Shown: positions 1 through 12,618, numbered from the stretch's first letter. The stretch is 64,000 nucleotides of DNA from Spongilla lacustris (GCA_949361645.1 OX442415.1:13681235-13745234); one strand, 5' to 3'. Translations and numbers: made by a program. Notes: a model not told the origin generated them from the letters alone.

Positions 1-1850
1 TTCCTGCCGGCTCAAATGCGCCATATTACCACCCCCTTTACTTACGACCCGCCAAATATCTCAGTCACGTGAATTGGTCATTGGGTAGTTTAATACATAA
101 TTCAATTAACTTTCAGCTAGCTCTGTACATGTACATACAGTATATGCGTACATGTAACAACTATAAACCAATCAATTGTATTAGCGGTCACACTGTAATA
201 GGAAAGGTCACACGACGTCGAAAAAGTAGCATGCATTGCTTCACACCCGCCCTTCACCCGTAAAAGGCGTGATAACCGCGTATTGCATATATTGATCTCT
301 CGTCCAAAAAATGCAACGCCATGCCCATGGCCGTTGTGCAACATATGCATGATCACCATATCATGATCATATTCGTGGATATCCACTTTCTAAAATTGTT
401 ATTGTGCCACGCCCATCATTGTATATTATTAATCGATTGCATATTTATATACTACTAAAATATAGTGCACAATGCAAGGGAAAGTGACTCCGGGAAATGT
501 TCATGTATTACAGTTGTTTCATTTGTTAATAATGCCAGATACTGCATCCTTACATATGCATGTACACACATACATGTATGTATATGGATGTGTTCCAATT
601 AATAAGGCTGTATTCTTATAGCAGCGGACTCGTCAAATCAAGTTTTGATTCTATAAAGGGTTTTAAAATCCTCTGTAAAACCACTGTGTAATTGAACATT
701 AAAATTATAATCACTTCATTAAATGCCATCCTTTATACTGATGTCGGCAAAGAGCATGATGTAGGTTGCTAAGTAGTCTTATTCGTTTCATTTACTGGTA
801 ATGCATTATTAATTAGGTATCGTTAGCATATGCATTTATGTACTTTTATATAATAGAGAACCCCTGCATGTGTATGAGTTATATACTGACGATATGTACC
901 TATTGTAACTGTATTAAAAAAAAAGATTATTTCATAGGATCAGTTACTATTAAACAGTTTTTTTTTTACTTCTATAAGTAATGTATGACTGATATCAGTT
1001 TTAATTTGCTGGTGTGTCATTAATCACACCAGGATAGAATAGATATTAAAAATTGTATATGTTGTAAGGATCCGTTCCATTGCAACACCACACAGTACAA
1101 TCCTCTCAGTTGCAGTTGCTACAATGTCAAAGCATTCCTTACATTATTTCTCACATGCATATGCATTTCATATTAGTTTACAAATCCATTTGCAAACATA
1201 AAAAGTTTAATATGAGTTAAATGTATTAAATGTGCAATGCATCAAGCATTATTGTTGTGTTATTAATATTTTAATGCATAATACAATACTTAATGTACAC
1301 ATGATATGGGTACAATCTTAAACATACACATGTAGCCTATAGTTAAATCAAAATAGAGAATGGCTGTGGCATTGGCCCTCACTAGATGGAGGTTGAGCCT
1401 GCCATAGATGTCTGCAAGTACAGCCAAAAGGGTCTGCATGTAAGAGTGGCAAGCTGTGCATGATGCCAGATGAGAAATCACTGTTCTGACTAACAGCAGT
1501 ACTAGTAGTGTGTATACACACATCCATGGAATTGAGCTTGGTCAGGTATAAGGATGGAGGGGCGGAAAGGTGGTGGGGGTGGACCACACACATTTTTTGC
1601 TTATTATATAAAAGTGGTATGATAATATGCATTAGCTTCTGTGCGTTTTACTGTCCGAGCGTCCATTTTGTCAGAAAAATGTAAAAGGTTTTGAGTTTTA
1701 AAGTCTCATTCCAGATCAGAATAGGAACCATTTCTGATGAATGTGCTTATATAAACCAGATATCTTCCATTTATGGCTTGTTGACATGTCTGGACATTGG
1801 ATAGCAGCTGCTTGCATTGTAAGGGCTGACCTTGAAAGCATGAATATTAT
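1..1850. other. AT-rich non-coding DNA
   Basis: No convincing exon or element is visible here. The sequence is AT-rich with several TACATGTA palindromes, short poly-A and poly-T runs, and open frames that lack protein-like composition or splice context. Confidence 0.5.

Positions 1851-1854
<4 letters not shown>

Positions 1855-1891
<37 letters not shown>
1855..1891. repeat. (GT)n microsatellite
   Basis: An uninterrupted GT tract of about 18 units. Apparent Thr-His reading frames across it on the minus strand are repeat artefacts. Confidence 0.95.
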
Positions 1892-1893
<2 letters not shown>

Positions 1894-2356
1894 AATGTAC
1901 ATGTAGATGTGTGAGTCAGTTTCTGCATTCAATCTGTGGATACCTCTCTCCAAGAGGATCACAACAAATACCTAAAGTTCTGGCCTGAAAAGGGGCTTTG
2001 TCCCAACATAGGCAAGCTAACAGCGTTCTTCATTCACCCTGGCTGGCTTAATGTACAGCATGTTGCTGGTGCCATGCATGTCAATAGCTCAATACACATG
2101 TGTGCAATAAAACATTGTATAAGCCTTGAAATTGATTCATTTTAAAAGCACCTTTACAAGAATGCAGAAAATATTCAAATCAGTTTTAGTTTGTGTGATC
2201 CTTCATCCCTGTAGACATGTTCAGCTCCAACCTGTCGTGACGGATGACCAAAGCACTTCTAGTAATGTTGCACACAATCACATACACAAGCACACATCAC
2301 ACATATGAACACATGATACAATAAGTGCACATTACATGCCGCCACAAGCACCATAG

Positions 2357-2752
2357 TAATACGTAAGGGGAGGAGTAGGGGTAGTGGTAGGTAAGGGGAG
2401 GAGTAGGGGTAGTGGTAGGTATGGGGAGGAGTAGGGGTAGTGGTAGGCAAGGGGAGGAGTAGGGGTAGTGGTAGGTAAGGGGAGGAGCAGGGGTAGTGGT
2501 AGGCATGGGGAGGAGTAGGGGTAGTGGTAGGCAAGGGGAGGAGTAGGGGTAGTGGTAGGTAAGAGGAGCAGGGGTAGTGGTAGGCAAGGGGAGGAGTAGG
2601 GGTAGTGGTAGGTAAGAGGAGCAGGGGTAGTGGTAGGCAAGGGGAGGAGCAGGGTAGTGGTAGGCAAGGGGAGGAGTAGGGTAGTGGTAGGTAAGGGGAG
2701 GAATAGTAGGGTAGTAGGTAAGGGGAGGAGTAGGGTAGTAGTAGGAATAGGT
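2357..2752. repeat. G-rich minisatellite, unit about 24-27 bp
   Basis: About 16 imperfect copies of a unit built from GGGGAGGAGTAGGGGTAGTG with a variable GTAGG linker. The last third uses shorter, degraded units. All G runs lie on the plus strand, so it could form quadruplexes. Several overlapping Pro/Leu/Thr-rich minus-strand frames exist only because the repeat lacks stops; they are not genes. Confidence 0.9.
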
Positions 2753-2823
2753 GTAGGCATAGTTTCATTTACAATGTAGCTTGGTGTGTGTGTGTGTGCG
2801 TGCTGTAGTAAACCCTTGAATAA

Positions 2824-4655
2824 GTACAACTAAAGGGGGTGAGGCGTGCGGAAGGAAGGCCCCTCGTTACACTACTGCAGTGTTACATGCACTGGAGTGT
2901 AGGGACGAGTCAGTTACATTTTTTATAAGTACGTGGGGGAGGGAGGGGATTGAGCTGAGCCCACACAAAATCTACTATGTATCACACAGAGGCGCATATC
3001 ACATACATGTATAGAGGCACTCATCACCCAACAAGCACATATCACACAGGTACACAAATAAACATTAAAGTACAACCTACCACTTAGTCTACATACATTC
3101 TTATTACACCACACATCCCATACATCTCCATCGTGCTCCTACATCACCACTGTACACTTCCTCATTCACCATCATCCCTCCCCCACCCTCCATCACAACA
3201 ACCCACCCACCACTCTACCTCCATCACCACTATACCTCCATCACCACTATACATGTACCTCCATCACCACTATACCTCCATCACCACTATACCTCCATCA
3301 CCACTATACCTCCATCACCATGCACCCAATCACCACTGTGTTCTACATCTTCTCCCCACCCACCATCACCCCAGTACCTCATTTTTCATCACATCACCAC
3401 AGTACCCCTCCATCCACCTAGCATCCAACTGCCAACAACTCTCAAAATCAACTAGCACACAACGCACACTATACTCAAACAAGCTGCATCACCCATTACA
3501 TACGCTAAACACATGAAACAGTCCACCCGTCCACCAAAAGTAATTGTAGGTGTGTGGGGATATACATGTATATGAAGCTTGTGTGAGCAAAGTTAAAACA
3601 AAACTTGAAATGCAGTAAAGCTTCATTAGTGGCCTAGAAAATACGTGAATGGGTCAAAATAGGCTGCTCCTACAGATAAAGGCGTAATATAGAGTATGCG
3701 TGCAATAATTAGAACTAAAGGGGGTGAGGCAGGTGGAAGGAAGGCCCCTTGCGTTTGGCCAAACATTCTAATATGGGGAAGTACCCTTGTTACACTACTG
3801 CAGAGTTACATGCCACTGGAGCGTAGGAATGGGTCAATGAAATTAAGTACGCGGATGGGGAGGGAGAGAGGGGGGTTGAGCCCCTCAGCCCACACATACA
3901 TGTACTCTATGCCTATACATGTATCACACACATATCACAGAGAGGCACTCATCACCCCATAAGCACTATCACACAGGCACACATAACATTCTAAAGTCCA
4001 CACACCATGTAAAATAAATATCCCAAAGCCTATACATACCACCTACAATTTCCCACCACTTAGTCTACATAAAATCTTATTACTCTATACATCTAGCAAA
4101 TCACCATCTGTTCCTACACCACCACCGTACCCTTCCCCTTTCACCATCATCTCTCCACCCATCCATCACAACTGTACCCTCACCTACCATCAACACTGTA
4201 ACCTCCACCCACCATGATACCTCCATCACCACTATACCCCTCCATCACCCAACCACAACTGTGTTCTACATGTACATCACTATTTCACCCTCTCCCCACC
4301 CACCATCACCCCAGTACCTCCACTTTTCATCACATCACCACAGTACCACTCCGACCATACAACTGTCAACAACTCTCAACATGATGTCATCTAGATTCAC
4401 CTAGCAAACAACACAAACTATATTCAAACAAGCTGCATCATCCATTACATAAGCTAAACGCATGAAACAGTCCAAAAGTAATTGTAGGTGTATGGGATAT
4501 ATATGAAGCTTGTGTGAGCAAAGTTAAAACATACCTTGTAATGCAGTAAAGCTTCATTAGTGGCCTAGAAAATACGTGAATCGGTCAAAAAGAAGCTGCT
4601 CCTATAGATAAAGGCGTATTCAAACAGAATATAGTATGCGCGTGCAATAATTAGA
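2824..4655. repeat. Tandem duplication of a segment of about 0.9 kb
   Basis: Two head-to-tail copies, about 2824-3710 and 3712-4655. Both begin with an AACTAAAGGGGGTGAGGC block, run through a stretch rich in CACCAC and CACTATA, and end in the shared block TGCAATAATTAGAACT. They differ by substitutions, by indels, and by expansion of a 16-bp repeat in the first copy only. No protein-coding character is seen. Confidence 0.8.
3217..3320. repeat. 16-bp minisatellite CTCCATCACCACTATA
   Basis: About six or seven near-perfect tandem units inside the first copy of the larger duplication. The second copy has only one or two units, so the array expanded after the duplication. Confidence 0.85.
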
Positions 4656-4659
4656 ACTC

Positions 4660-5640
4660 ACTCCAAACTTTGCTTTGGTCAGCTGCTGTTTATCATATTT
4701 CTAGCTCTAGCGTAACACAAGGACATTTGTAAAAAGATACATAAGAAAAGAACTCTTACTTTGAACAGAGATAATAAATATCTGAATTAGGACTGAAAAT
4801 ACGAAAGTCCTGTCTTTGCATCGGAGCCGATGAATATCTATACAAAGTAGGGATTGCAACAAAGCACAGGTCTTATAATACGTAGAAGATACTGTACTAA
4901 TGGTAGAAAGAAACTTGCCACTACAGCTTCTGCTATTGTTAACATCTCAAGTTCATATCACTTACGAAAATATTCTACGGCCTGGCACGAATATTTAGAT
5001 TAGCCCGGGTAAATGAAATTCTCGTACAGTTTCGGACGGTGCTGTTTCAAAAAATTCATCCTTCCGGTGATCGTGTATGCACGTTTCGTTATCTACACGG
5101 ATGCGTGACTGAATCCGATATTTGCAATGACCCGCGAGCGGACGCCTGAATTGCTGTGTAAGTGGTTGCAAAGAGATGCAATATGTTCTGTAACATACTA
5201 TATTTATAAATAACATGTATAGTTAAATATTGCTTAATAGTGTTTGGCACAAAGCAAAATTTAGCATGGCTGCACTCATTTCTAACATGGTTACAATTAC
5301 ATATGTGTTTATTTGAGGAATGAATTGTAAAATACTGTTTTCAGTGAGCAATAGCATTTACAAACTCCACTTTGATGCTCATACATGTACTAATCCATGC
5401 AACTATAAATTATCATACCCACTCTGATCTCATACTACTTCACATTTTTGTGTTCACTAGTCACAGTAACATAATTTGGTTTCAAAGTAGCATAATTTGG
5501 TTAATGCTTTACCAGCTACATTATTGACAAAGACCAGCTTTAATCACCAGACTGCAAGTACGTACACTTACATTAGTATATACGCACAATGAACACTACT
5601 GCACATGTGTGTACATGATGTAATAACTACTCAATGTATG
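4660..5640. other. Non-coding stretch
   Basis: A 74-residue minus-strand frame lies at 4995-5216 but has no recognisable motif or splice context. I see nothing else that can be supported. The part nearest 5640 may be the LTR of the neighbouring retroelement. Confidence 0.35.
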
Positions 5641-5652
5641 TATGCTACATTA

Positions 5653-7530
5653 CTCCTCCTACCTCCTCCTTTAAATGGTTCGACATTACACATCATAAAA
5701 ATTCTGTCCCAATTGATCGGGATTTCTGTGGCTTCATGTTAATCTTCTTGGCACAACTGGTTCTTGTCCTTCTGCAATAATTGGCTCAGCTATTTCTTCA
5801 TTGTCTTCAGCAATTTCTTCTCCCAGTGCAGCCTGCAGCTGCCTGCTGTTGCTTATCCTCCCTGTCCTCTTGGACTACTACTTCCTGGGGCTCAACAGGA
5901 ACCTCCTCATGGTCCACCGGATCATTTTGATCATTACTCATTAGTTCTTGTTCTTCATCCCTCTTTGATAAATGTACAACCTATCGAAGTGTACGACACA
6001 TTTTGATCCCTGTGTTGGATTTTAAGGAGTACTTTCCCTAGCACATCTATCACCTTATATGGGCTTATATGGGCCCTGCCAGTAGCGATAAAGCTTTGCC
6101 GACTTCCCTTTGGACAATGGAGCCACACATGATCGCCAATTGCATACGGCAATGCAATTGTAGTTCTGTCATATAGAGCCTGAGATGATGATGAACAAGC
6201 TAAAAAGCCTGCTCCATGCGAAAGGAAAGTCGGCAAAGCATGTCTTGTGAGTGTACTTGATCACCTGCATAGGGGAAGAAGGGAGACGAAACATTACATC
6301 AGCAGGAAGATGCCCCTCTCGTCCAAACATCGAATAGAAGGACGATTCCTGCACACACTAGTCCGGTATGCCATCATCACCATTGAAATATGTAAGTCCC
6401 AGTCACGTTCATTCTCTGAAGCAGCCATGCTAAGGAGGTTCAACAATGTACGGTTGAACCTCTCAACCAAACCGTCGGATTGAGGGTTGAAATGGGAAGT
6501 TTTTGACCTCACAGAGTAGCTGGCACACTTCCTTTACCAAAGTACATTCGAATATTTCATCCTTGATCGGTGTGAAGAACGTCTGGCACACCAAACTGGC
6601 ACACAAAATGCGACAAATAGGTTATGCTTCAACCCATTTTGTAAAGTAGTCCCTTACAACCAATACGTACTTCGTACCTCTGTTGGTTTGTGGCAGGTCG
6701 TCCAATATGTCCATGACAACTTGTTGTAGAGGACACCCAATAAGTTCGCTCTGAAACGGGGCTTGTCTTTTTGGCGATGGAGATTTTCTAGATGCAAACA
6801 TCTCGCAAACCTTGCACCAGTCTTCTATGTCCTTGCGTCGGCCTGGCCAGTAGAACCTAGATTGAATCTTTTCAAGTGTCTTTGTCATGCCTGTTATCAC
6901 TTGGCAAGTCATGACATTCTTGTAAATTGTTTTTACCAAAGCTTTCGGTAGCAAAAACTGCAGATGCTTATTACACCCCTTTCCAGGAACGTCTTCCCAT
7001 CACCTGTAGAGAACTCCATTCTGAAGCATAAGGTGGCTACTCTGTGCCTACAAGATTTGTACTCTGTAACGGCCATAACTGAGAAATTTGGAGGGAGGCA
7101 TAAAATCGGGATCTGACTGCTGCTCACACTTCTTTTGATTGAAGAATAGTAGAACAGGTACCCAACTACTCATCCCTTGAATTACCTCCTTAACGCTGTT
7201 TGTGACATCATTGCTTCTATCTTCATCTCTGAAGGGGCCACAACTGCCTCGGAATCTAGACAGCCACATTGCTTGCAGGGCAGTCTTTACAGTGCATCTG
7301 CATGCATTGCTGTGTTTCAGCCCAGAACGATGTTGAATAGTGAAGTAATATTCTGCAAGAATTTCCAGCCAACGAGCAATCTGGCCCTGGTGTATGATGT
7401 TTGAAATTCTGCAACCAACGGAGAGAATTATGGTCAGTTCGAATAACAAAACTGCAGGACTGAATGACATCATGCATGAATGAAAGCTTCATTGTGCATG
7501 AAACCTGACCAAGACGGCAAAGTGGTGTAT
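5653..7530 (-). mobile_element. Degenerate Ty3/gypsy LTR retrotransposon (RNase H to integrase)
   Basis: Minus-strand translations, broken by frameshifts and stops, run in the Ty3/gypsy pol order. An RNase H piece near 7400-7480 contains RTDHNSLRWL. The integrase N-terminal linker has RFYWPG near 6850, and the core follows with VVMDILDDLP near 6700. HFNPQSDGLVERFNRTL near 6430-6490 is the expected box around the catalytic glutamate. A C-terminal GPY/F-like patch (HISPYKVIDVLGKV) lies near 6040-6070. Past the C-terminus a purine tract (5655-5675 as read on minus) is followed by TGTAGCATAC, the expected polypurine tract and LTR start. Reverse transcriptase and gag are not visible beyond about 7530, so the copy is truncated and inactive. 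The family call is firm; the boundaries are approximate. Confidence 0.85.
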
Positions 7531-7619
7531 ATGCTACGTGCTGTATGTTAGCATAGGGGGCCCTCCTGGAGCCCCAAAACCCTAGCGGAATGGGGCCCAT
7601 GAGTGGGTCCAAATCACTA

Positions 7620-9600
7620 GCATTTTGGGGCTGGGGGGGCCCATTTTGCTATGTGGACCCATATCACTTCTACAGTGGTAGTGGCAGTAGTTTGGTTTGG
7701 AGATTTGGTGCTGTGGGGTTGTGAGTGGTAGTTATGTACACCAGAAGGCAATTACTTGTGGCAGTTGGGTTTGTATGCATGTTGGAGTGTTGTGTATGGT
7801 ATATTGGGATGTAATTGTGAGAGCATAAAGGGTATCTGAGATGTTTGTGCATGTGATAGACAGTTGTGTGGTGTGGAAGTCATTTCAGGGTGAGTTGTGC
7901 ACATATTGTTACTATATACAGTTATGCAATGTGATAGACAACTAAATAACTAATGAACTTTCTGCAAACATTGTACTCTGGAATGTTCTTCATGTCTTAT
8001 ACAGTGCCATCCACCCACAAGTTAACACTCACACTTGAGTGTATTGTGAGTCGCGTGCAAGTGCAATTAGCGAGTGCATAAGTCCTTGATACGAGTGCAA
8101 TAGAGGAGTTGCACCTGACGTCACATGTGTCTTACATCACAGTGTATGTTGGTATAAATATACACTGCATAAACAATAACCGGATGGGAACGAACAACGG
8201 AGGATAGAAGGCGGTGAGGAAGAAGTATTGTATCATAATCTCCAATCTCTTGTTCCCTACCTTATTACACCACCATTGCCTTCAAAACCGATATACCACT
8301 AACTTTCTCAGGGAGAATGTTTTTATGTCTTGTATAAATATAAAGCACCAGCATCGGTTAAGTTAGTGTGTGATTTTATTTTGTTAAAAATTTCTTCTTG
8401 CTGTTAGTATTGTCGAAGCTTGAAAAAATAATGCTATTATCTCTGAAGCATTATGTGTATGCTCAGGTATACATGTACATTTATTTAATCTCTCATGATG
8501 TAAATATACATGAATTTAGAGGGATGCGTGCTTTACTGTCTGTAAAACTTTGTATACCAAATTAGTAGCCCTAGCTACTGTAGAAATCACTAAAACATTA
8601 TTAAGGATACATTCTTAACTCGTGCCAATGTAGTAAATTAGCATTCCATCTGTGCTATAGAAATGTCTTATGCCAAAGGAGTACTAAGCTCATTGCTTAG
8701 TACTTCTTTACTTCTTTGGCATAGGTTTACTGCTTGATTACCATGAGCTGTAGGGGCTAAGCCAGTAATCATCATTCTCCAAGTCAATCCACCATTGCTA
8801 CTTCCTTGATGTGGCTGTCAAATGTACCTCACCATTGAGTCACCAACACTTGTGCTTTGATTCCACGCCATTCATAGTATTATTGTTATGTATTCTTTTC
8901 AGACAACACCCACCATTGCCTCATATCACACCATTGATCTATATAGACCTCTGCTAGCTGCAGCTGCCTCAAGCTTTTATGATATTGTATATGTATTTAC
9001 ATGTACATTTTGTATTTTATTTTCTGTACAACTATATACATGTATAATGTCTATTTTACCTTCACTGTTACTTTTAGTTTGTATCTAAGGTGAAAATGAT
9101 ACAGGAAGGGTTTATTAAGTTTTAGCCATGCTATAAAAAGTTCAAAACCATCAAAAATAGACCTGTAGATACTGTAAAAGTGCCAAACTGCCAATGTTAC
9201 ATGAATTCTGCGGAAAAAATGGTAATGCACTTTAACAACGAAGATATGGTCGTTAAAAGGATGAAGGTGCTTCTAGAAGCATGCACGCAAGCACACACAC
9301 ATTCATACACATGCATACACACATACAATTGAGCAACTATATCACAATAGGGTGGAGCACTGTTTTCCCTGGCTGATACATGTATATGTGTAGGAGTGGG
9401 CATGTTCCCTCTAGCACTCCTTTTCTTCACCTCTATTTGAACTTGGCACTATTTCAGCTTGACACTATTTGAGCTTGGTTATAGGTTTGAAAAGATGACA
9501 ATAGTGGGACTACTGGTTAAATAGAACAGTCCAGGAGATTGTCCCAATCACCTACATGTTTGTAGAAAATGATGTATTTCTTTTGTCTACATAGGACATG
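7620..9600. other. Non-coding stretch with one hairpin
   Basis: No supported gene. A G/C-rich block at about 7550-7670 resembles transposon-end sequence, and there is an inverted repeat at 8669-8723. The remainder is AT-rich. Confidence 0.4.
8669..8723. repeat. Short inverted repeat (hairpin)
   Basis: TATGCCAAAGGAGTACTAAGC is matched by its reverse complement after a five-base loop. The right arm carries a small insertion. No reading frame or known RNA family is apparent. Confidence 0.7.
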
Positions 9601-9669
9601 CAAGTACATGTATTACCCTAGAAGGAAATGGCCATGTTGATCACCATTTACTTATTGTACCCACTCCAG

Positions 9670-9774
9670 AAAGATGCTATTGTTCAGTTGCATGATGCTG
9701 CAAGTGAAGGTCATACTGGTTGTTTGGAACATGTCCTTTCCACTCCAGGTATTGATGTGAACATTAAAAATAAG
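9670..9774 (+). CDS. Ankyrin-repeat exon (isolated)
   Basis: A 105-bp (35-codon) exon lies between an acceptor (CCACTCCAG) and a good donor (AAG then GTGAGT), phase 0 at both ends. It encodes one near-canonical ankyrin repeat: LHDAASEGHTGCLEHVL followed by GIDVNIKNK. This matches the family pattern of a first helix with the AA..GH box, a second helix, and the DVN.KN turn. Ankyrin repeats are protein-protein interaction scaffolds, so the gene's role cannot be told from one repeat. I found no adjoining exon within several kilobases on either side. It may be part of a gene with long introns filled by transposons, or an orphan exon. Confidence 0.65.
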
Positions 9775-10049
9775 GTGAGTTGGTCCATGCAATTAACGTT
9801 AAGAGATTGTATGTCGTGCATGCAACCCTGAAATACAAGCCATACTGTAATTACTTCAAAGTACCAAATTCTTATGTAATAAACACAAATGACCCAAAAT
9901 GTATTACAAGAGGGCTTGACAGTAATGAGGTGTTCTCTACATATGTATGTATCAGATTCTGCATGCTCTCTGAGCAGGTAAGGTGTGGAAGGTGGTAAGA
10001 TGATCATGGAAACACATAATGGCAGAGCTCAGCAGAGTTTGCATCGTAG

Positions 10050-10226
10050 TCAGAAAGGTGTCTTGATGTAGCTGTAGTATATGCGCATTGATTGGTATTG
10101 GTGTATGTTGTAATGGGTGGGCACGTGAGCACGAAGAGATTTTGGATTAAGACTAATAGTACATTGGTAGCAGAGAATCGGTGGCGTAGGAGCTGGGGCG
10201 GCAGCAGCGGCCATGGCCGCTGTACT
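10050..10226 (-). CDS. Possible 5' exon, alanine-rich start with a CxxC motif
   Basis: On the minus strand GCGGCCATGG gives a strong start context. It opens a frame beginning MAAAAAPAPTPP, followed by ILCYQC (a CxxC pair) and a short tail to a stop at about 10050. Translation initiation near a low-complexity Ala/Pro leader followed by a zinc-type CxxC is common in first exons of zinc-ribbon or RING proteins. No second CxxC is visible in the same frame, and no following exon was identified. It could be a chance frame. Confidence 0.3.
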   Translation of the reverse strand, partial: STAAMAAAAAPAPTPPILCYQCTISLNPKSLRAHVPTHYNIHQYQSMRIYYSYIKTPF

Positions 10227-10657
10227 TTGTGACAAAAACAATTTTTTTTAATAGGTTGACAAGCACGCATGTATCAATTCAATTAGCTGAGCAATTGCTG
10301 CTAGTTAATGACATGCAAGTGGTCTTCAAGTCGATCGTGAGAGCTAGTTCAAGCTAGGCTACCTAAAACGGTTACCAATATTGGTCTTGGCTACACTATA
10401 GCTGTTTTTATATTACATGTGCAGGAGCAAGGTCTCAAAACAAACTAACCTGGTTACAGTTTTTGCGTAGCTTTGGGGGGTTTTCTACGCAAAAAGCGTT
10501 GGCTTCTCGGGCTCCACCCCAGACCCCGACCCCGGTTCTGCAACCTCCTAAGGAGATGGCCATACCACTGCCTAAAGAATCTGAGTGCCAGGGAACGAGA
10601 GGATTGGAGGGGGCAGCACCCCAAGAAGCACCTCTACCTCATGAGACCCAGGAAGGA

Positions 10658-10665
10658 CCTCTACC
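10658..10665. repeat. Target-site duplication, left copy (CCTCTACC)
   Basis: Eight bases identical to 12611-12618, directly bordering the CAGTG ends of the hAT element. An 8-bp duplication is diagnostic of hAT transposition. Confidence 0.95.
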
Positions 10666-12610
10666 CAGTGATGCCGCGGTTCGCCCGTCAACCGTCAAGA
10701 CCGTCAAACTAGGCGATACGGTTGGCTTGACCGCGTCCGTGACCGTCAGGAAAAGTGACTAATTGAATAAGTTCGCGAAAGCACTTAACCGTCAGTATAA
10801 CTGAGGTAATAACCGTGGACCGCCAAAAATGTTGACGGTCAAAGGTGTCTCGTACCCAGACCCAAATGTATGTAACGATGATTATCGCTTACATCATGTA
10901 CGTAGACCATCGTTACGTGCATAAAGAAAATTTATTGGATGACTGAGGACTGGGAACCTGTGAGAGTAGATACAACGCAGTATTCATACACCCGAAGTGA
11001 CAATTCAATAATGAATTGTACTCTGACACCAGTTTCCTGGCATGTTCAGTATACTTGTTGCTTGGATTTTGTTGTTTGGCTTTTATTTCTTGCTTGGATC
11101 GTTGCTTGGATTGTAGTTCTGTGAGTCACGCTGTATCATATAATTCTAGGTAGGTGCTCATTGCAATCAGTTGCCTTTGGTTTTCAAGTGCAGGCCTCCG
11201 GCTGAATTTAATAGTAGGGTTTAGCCTGAGTCCTGATCGACCGGTTCATAATTCTGAAGCAGAAAAACTTGCTATCGATTGCACAAGTCAAAGAACCACC
11301 TGCATCGAAGAAAAGTAAGCTGCGAAACATGCACGTAAGCTTCCGTCAAGACAGTGCGGCCAAGGGTGCAGTTCATCCCGAATTTACCAACGCCTGACTG
11401 TGGAAGCATTACAAGCTGTCGCCTCGTTCTGATCATGGGGTCTGTGCGTATAGTGTGCCAAAAGGCTGGAGAAATAACGTGGGTTTCTCGCGTGTTGATG
11501 GGTCGACAACTCGAATGAAAAAGCATCTACTTGAAGCCCACAACATATGTATGCGCCTCAGTGCACTGATGCATGATACATACATGCCATGCTGTCATAT
11601 TATCGTTTTGTAATAGTTAACATTATGATTATATGCATGAAATCTCTTTGTAGTGAGGAGCCGGCAATGAAATCCACTTCTTCTGGTATCTAGCTCCCTT
11701 CAGAAGTATATGAGTGTTTTCTGAGTCTTAAAACTGGGTTCAAAACCAGATTTAATCCATCATCCTTGTTACTCAACGTTGCTACACTAGTCCACCCTGC
11801 AGGCCACAAAAGCTTGAGTTGGTTGGAACCAACTATAAGGGAGGAGGCAATACAGCAGTTTAAGGACGAGCTGCTTATTGTTGCTGGGATTAAAAATGAT
11901 CGTCCAAACTCACTGTCCTCATTAGACACTCAGGAAGATGCTGTGCCCAATGACAAAATATCAGCTCTGGATGCATTTTTTTACTTTGACGTAAGTCAGA
12001 CTATATTTTAATTGGTAACTTTTTAAAAACAAGTGCGAATTTCAACCGACTCAGTGCATTCTATTGCAGTCATGTACTGCTACCAAAGAGATCCTTGGGG
12101 TGGCAAACAGGAGTGTGAGGGACAGCGTTGAAGCGCTATATGCTGGAACCACAAACCAACTGGCGTGTTAATAACGTCATGCAATGGTGGAGCGACCACG
12201 ACGCTAACTTTCCTCACATCGCTCTGCTAGCCCTAGCTAAAGTATTTAGCCATTCCCGGCGGCGTCCAGTGCCCCTCTGAAAGGGTATTTTCACAGTTAA
12301 AACTTGTACTTGATCGCAAGAGATGGCGGATGGTTGCTGGCAGAGTGGAAAGAGTCATCTTCTTGCGGTGTAACAAACTTTTAATGTACACATGTATAAT
12401 TTATAATTGTTGTGGTTATTACTTTGTGCCATTAATTACGACCGGGTATCGACCGGGACCGTCTTGAATCCAGGCGGCCTCCGTCAAACCGCCAACGTGA
12501 CCGTATTGCTAAGATACGGTCAGTGTTCGTCCGTGAACGTGACCGGGACGATCCGGTACGGTTAATCGTGAACGTGACCAGATCGATAATAGCCGACCGC
12601 GGCATCACTG
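10666..12610. mobile_element. hAT DNA transposon, complete ends, decayed transposase
   Basis: A 1,945-bp element with perfect 15-bp terminal inverted repeats. The left end is CAGTGATGCCGCGGT and its exact complement lies at 12596-12610. It is flanked by the 8-bp duplication CCTCTACC. Subterminal regions at both ends carry clustered copies of GACCGTCA and relatives, probable transposase binding sites. Inside are remnants of a BED-type zinc finger (GSTTRMKKHLLEAHN at about 11500-11545) and of the transposase C-terminus. The sequence between and around them is broken by stops, so the copy is not autonomous. It interrupts the retroelement tail, so it is the younger of the two. Confidence 0.93.
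11450..12370 (+). pseudogene. hAT (ZBED-type) transposase remnant
   Basis: The order is that of a hAT transposase. A BED zinc-finger fragment (GSTTRMKKHLLEAHN, with its first cysteines lost) comes first. A segment with LEPTIREEAIQQFKDEL, typical of the region before the catalytic C-terminus, follows at about 11820-11985. A later block near 12180-12300 reads WWSDHDANFPHIALLALAK and then a frameshifted version of the SERVFS box. This block is the hAT dimerisation and catalytic region. The central RNase-H-like part with the first two acidic residues is missing and several stops are present. Introns could explain one gap but not the frameshift inside the last box. Confidence 0.8.
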
Positions 12611-12618
12611 CCTCTACC
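12611..12618. repeat. Target-site duplication, right copy (CCTCTACC)
   Basis: Matches the left copy base for base and joins the right terminal repeat directly. Confidence 0.95.

Noticed and set aside
2259..2829. Three overlapping minus-strand frames of 96-169 residues rich in Pro, Leu, Thr and Tyr
   Set aside because: They run across a G-rich minisatellite in several frames at once. This is repeat translation, not a gene.
4995..5216. A 73-residue minus-strand frame with moderate complexity
   Set aside because: No domain, start context or partner exon. Left as non-coding.
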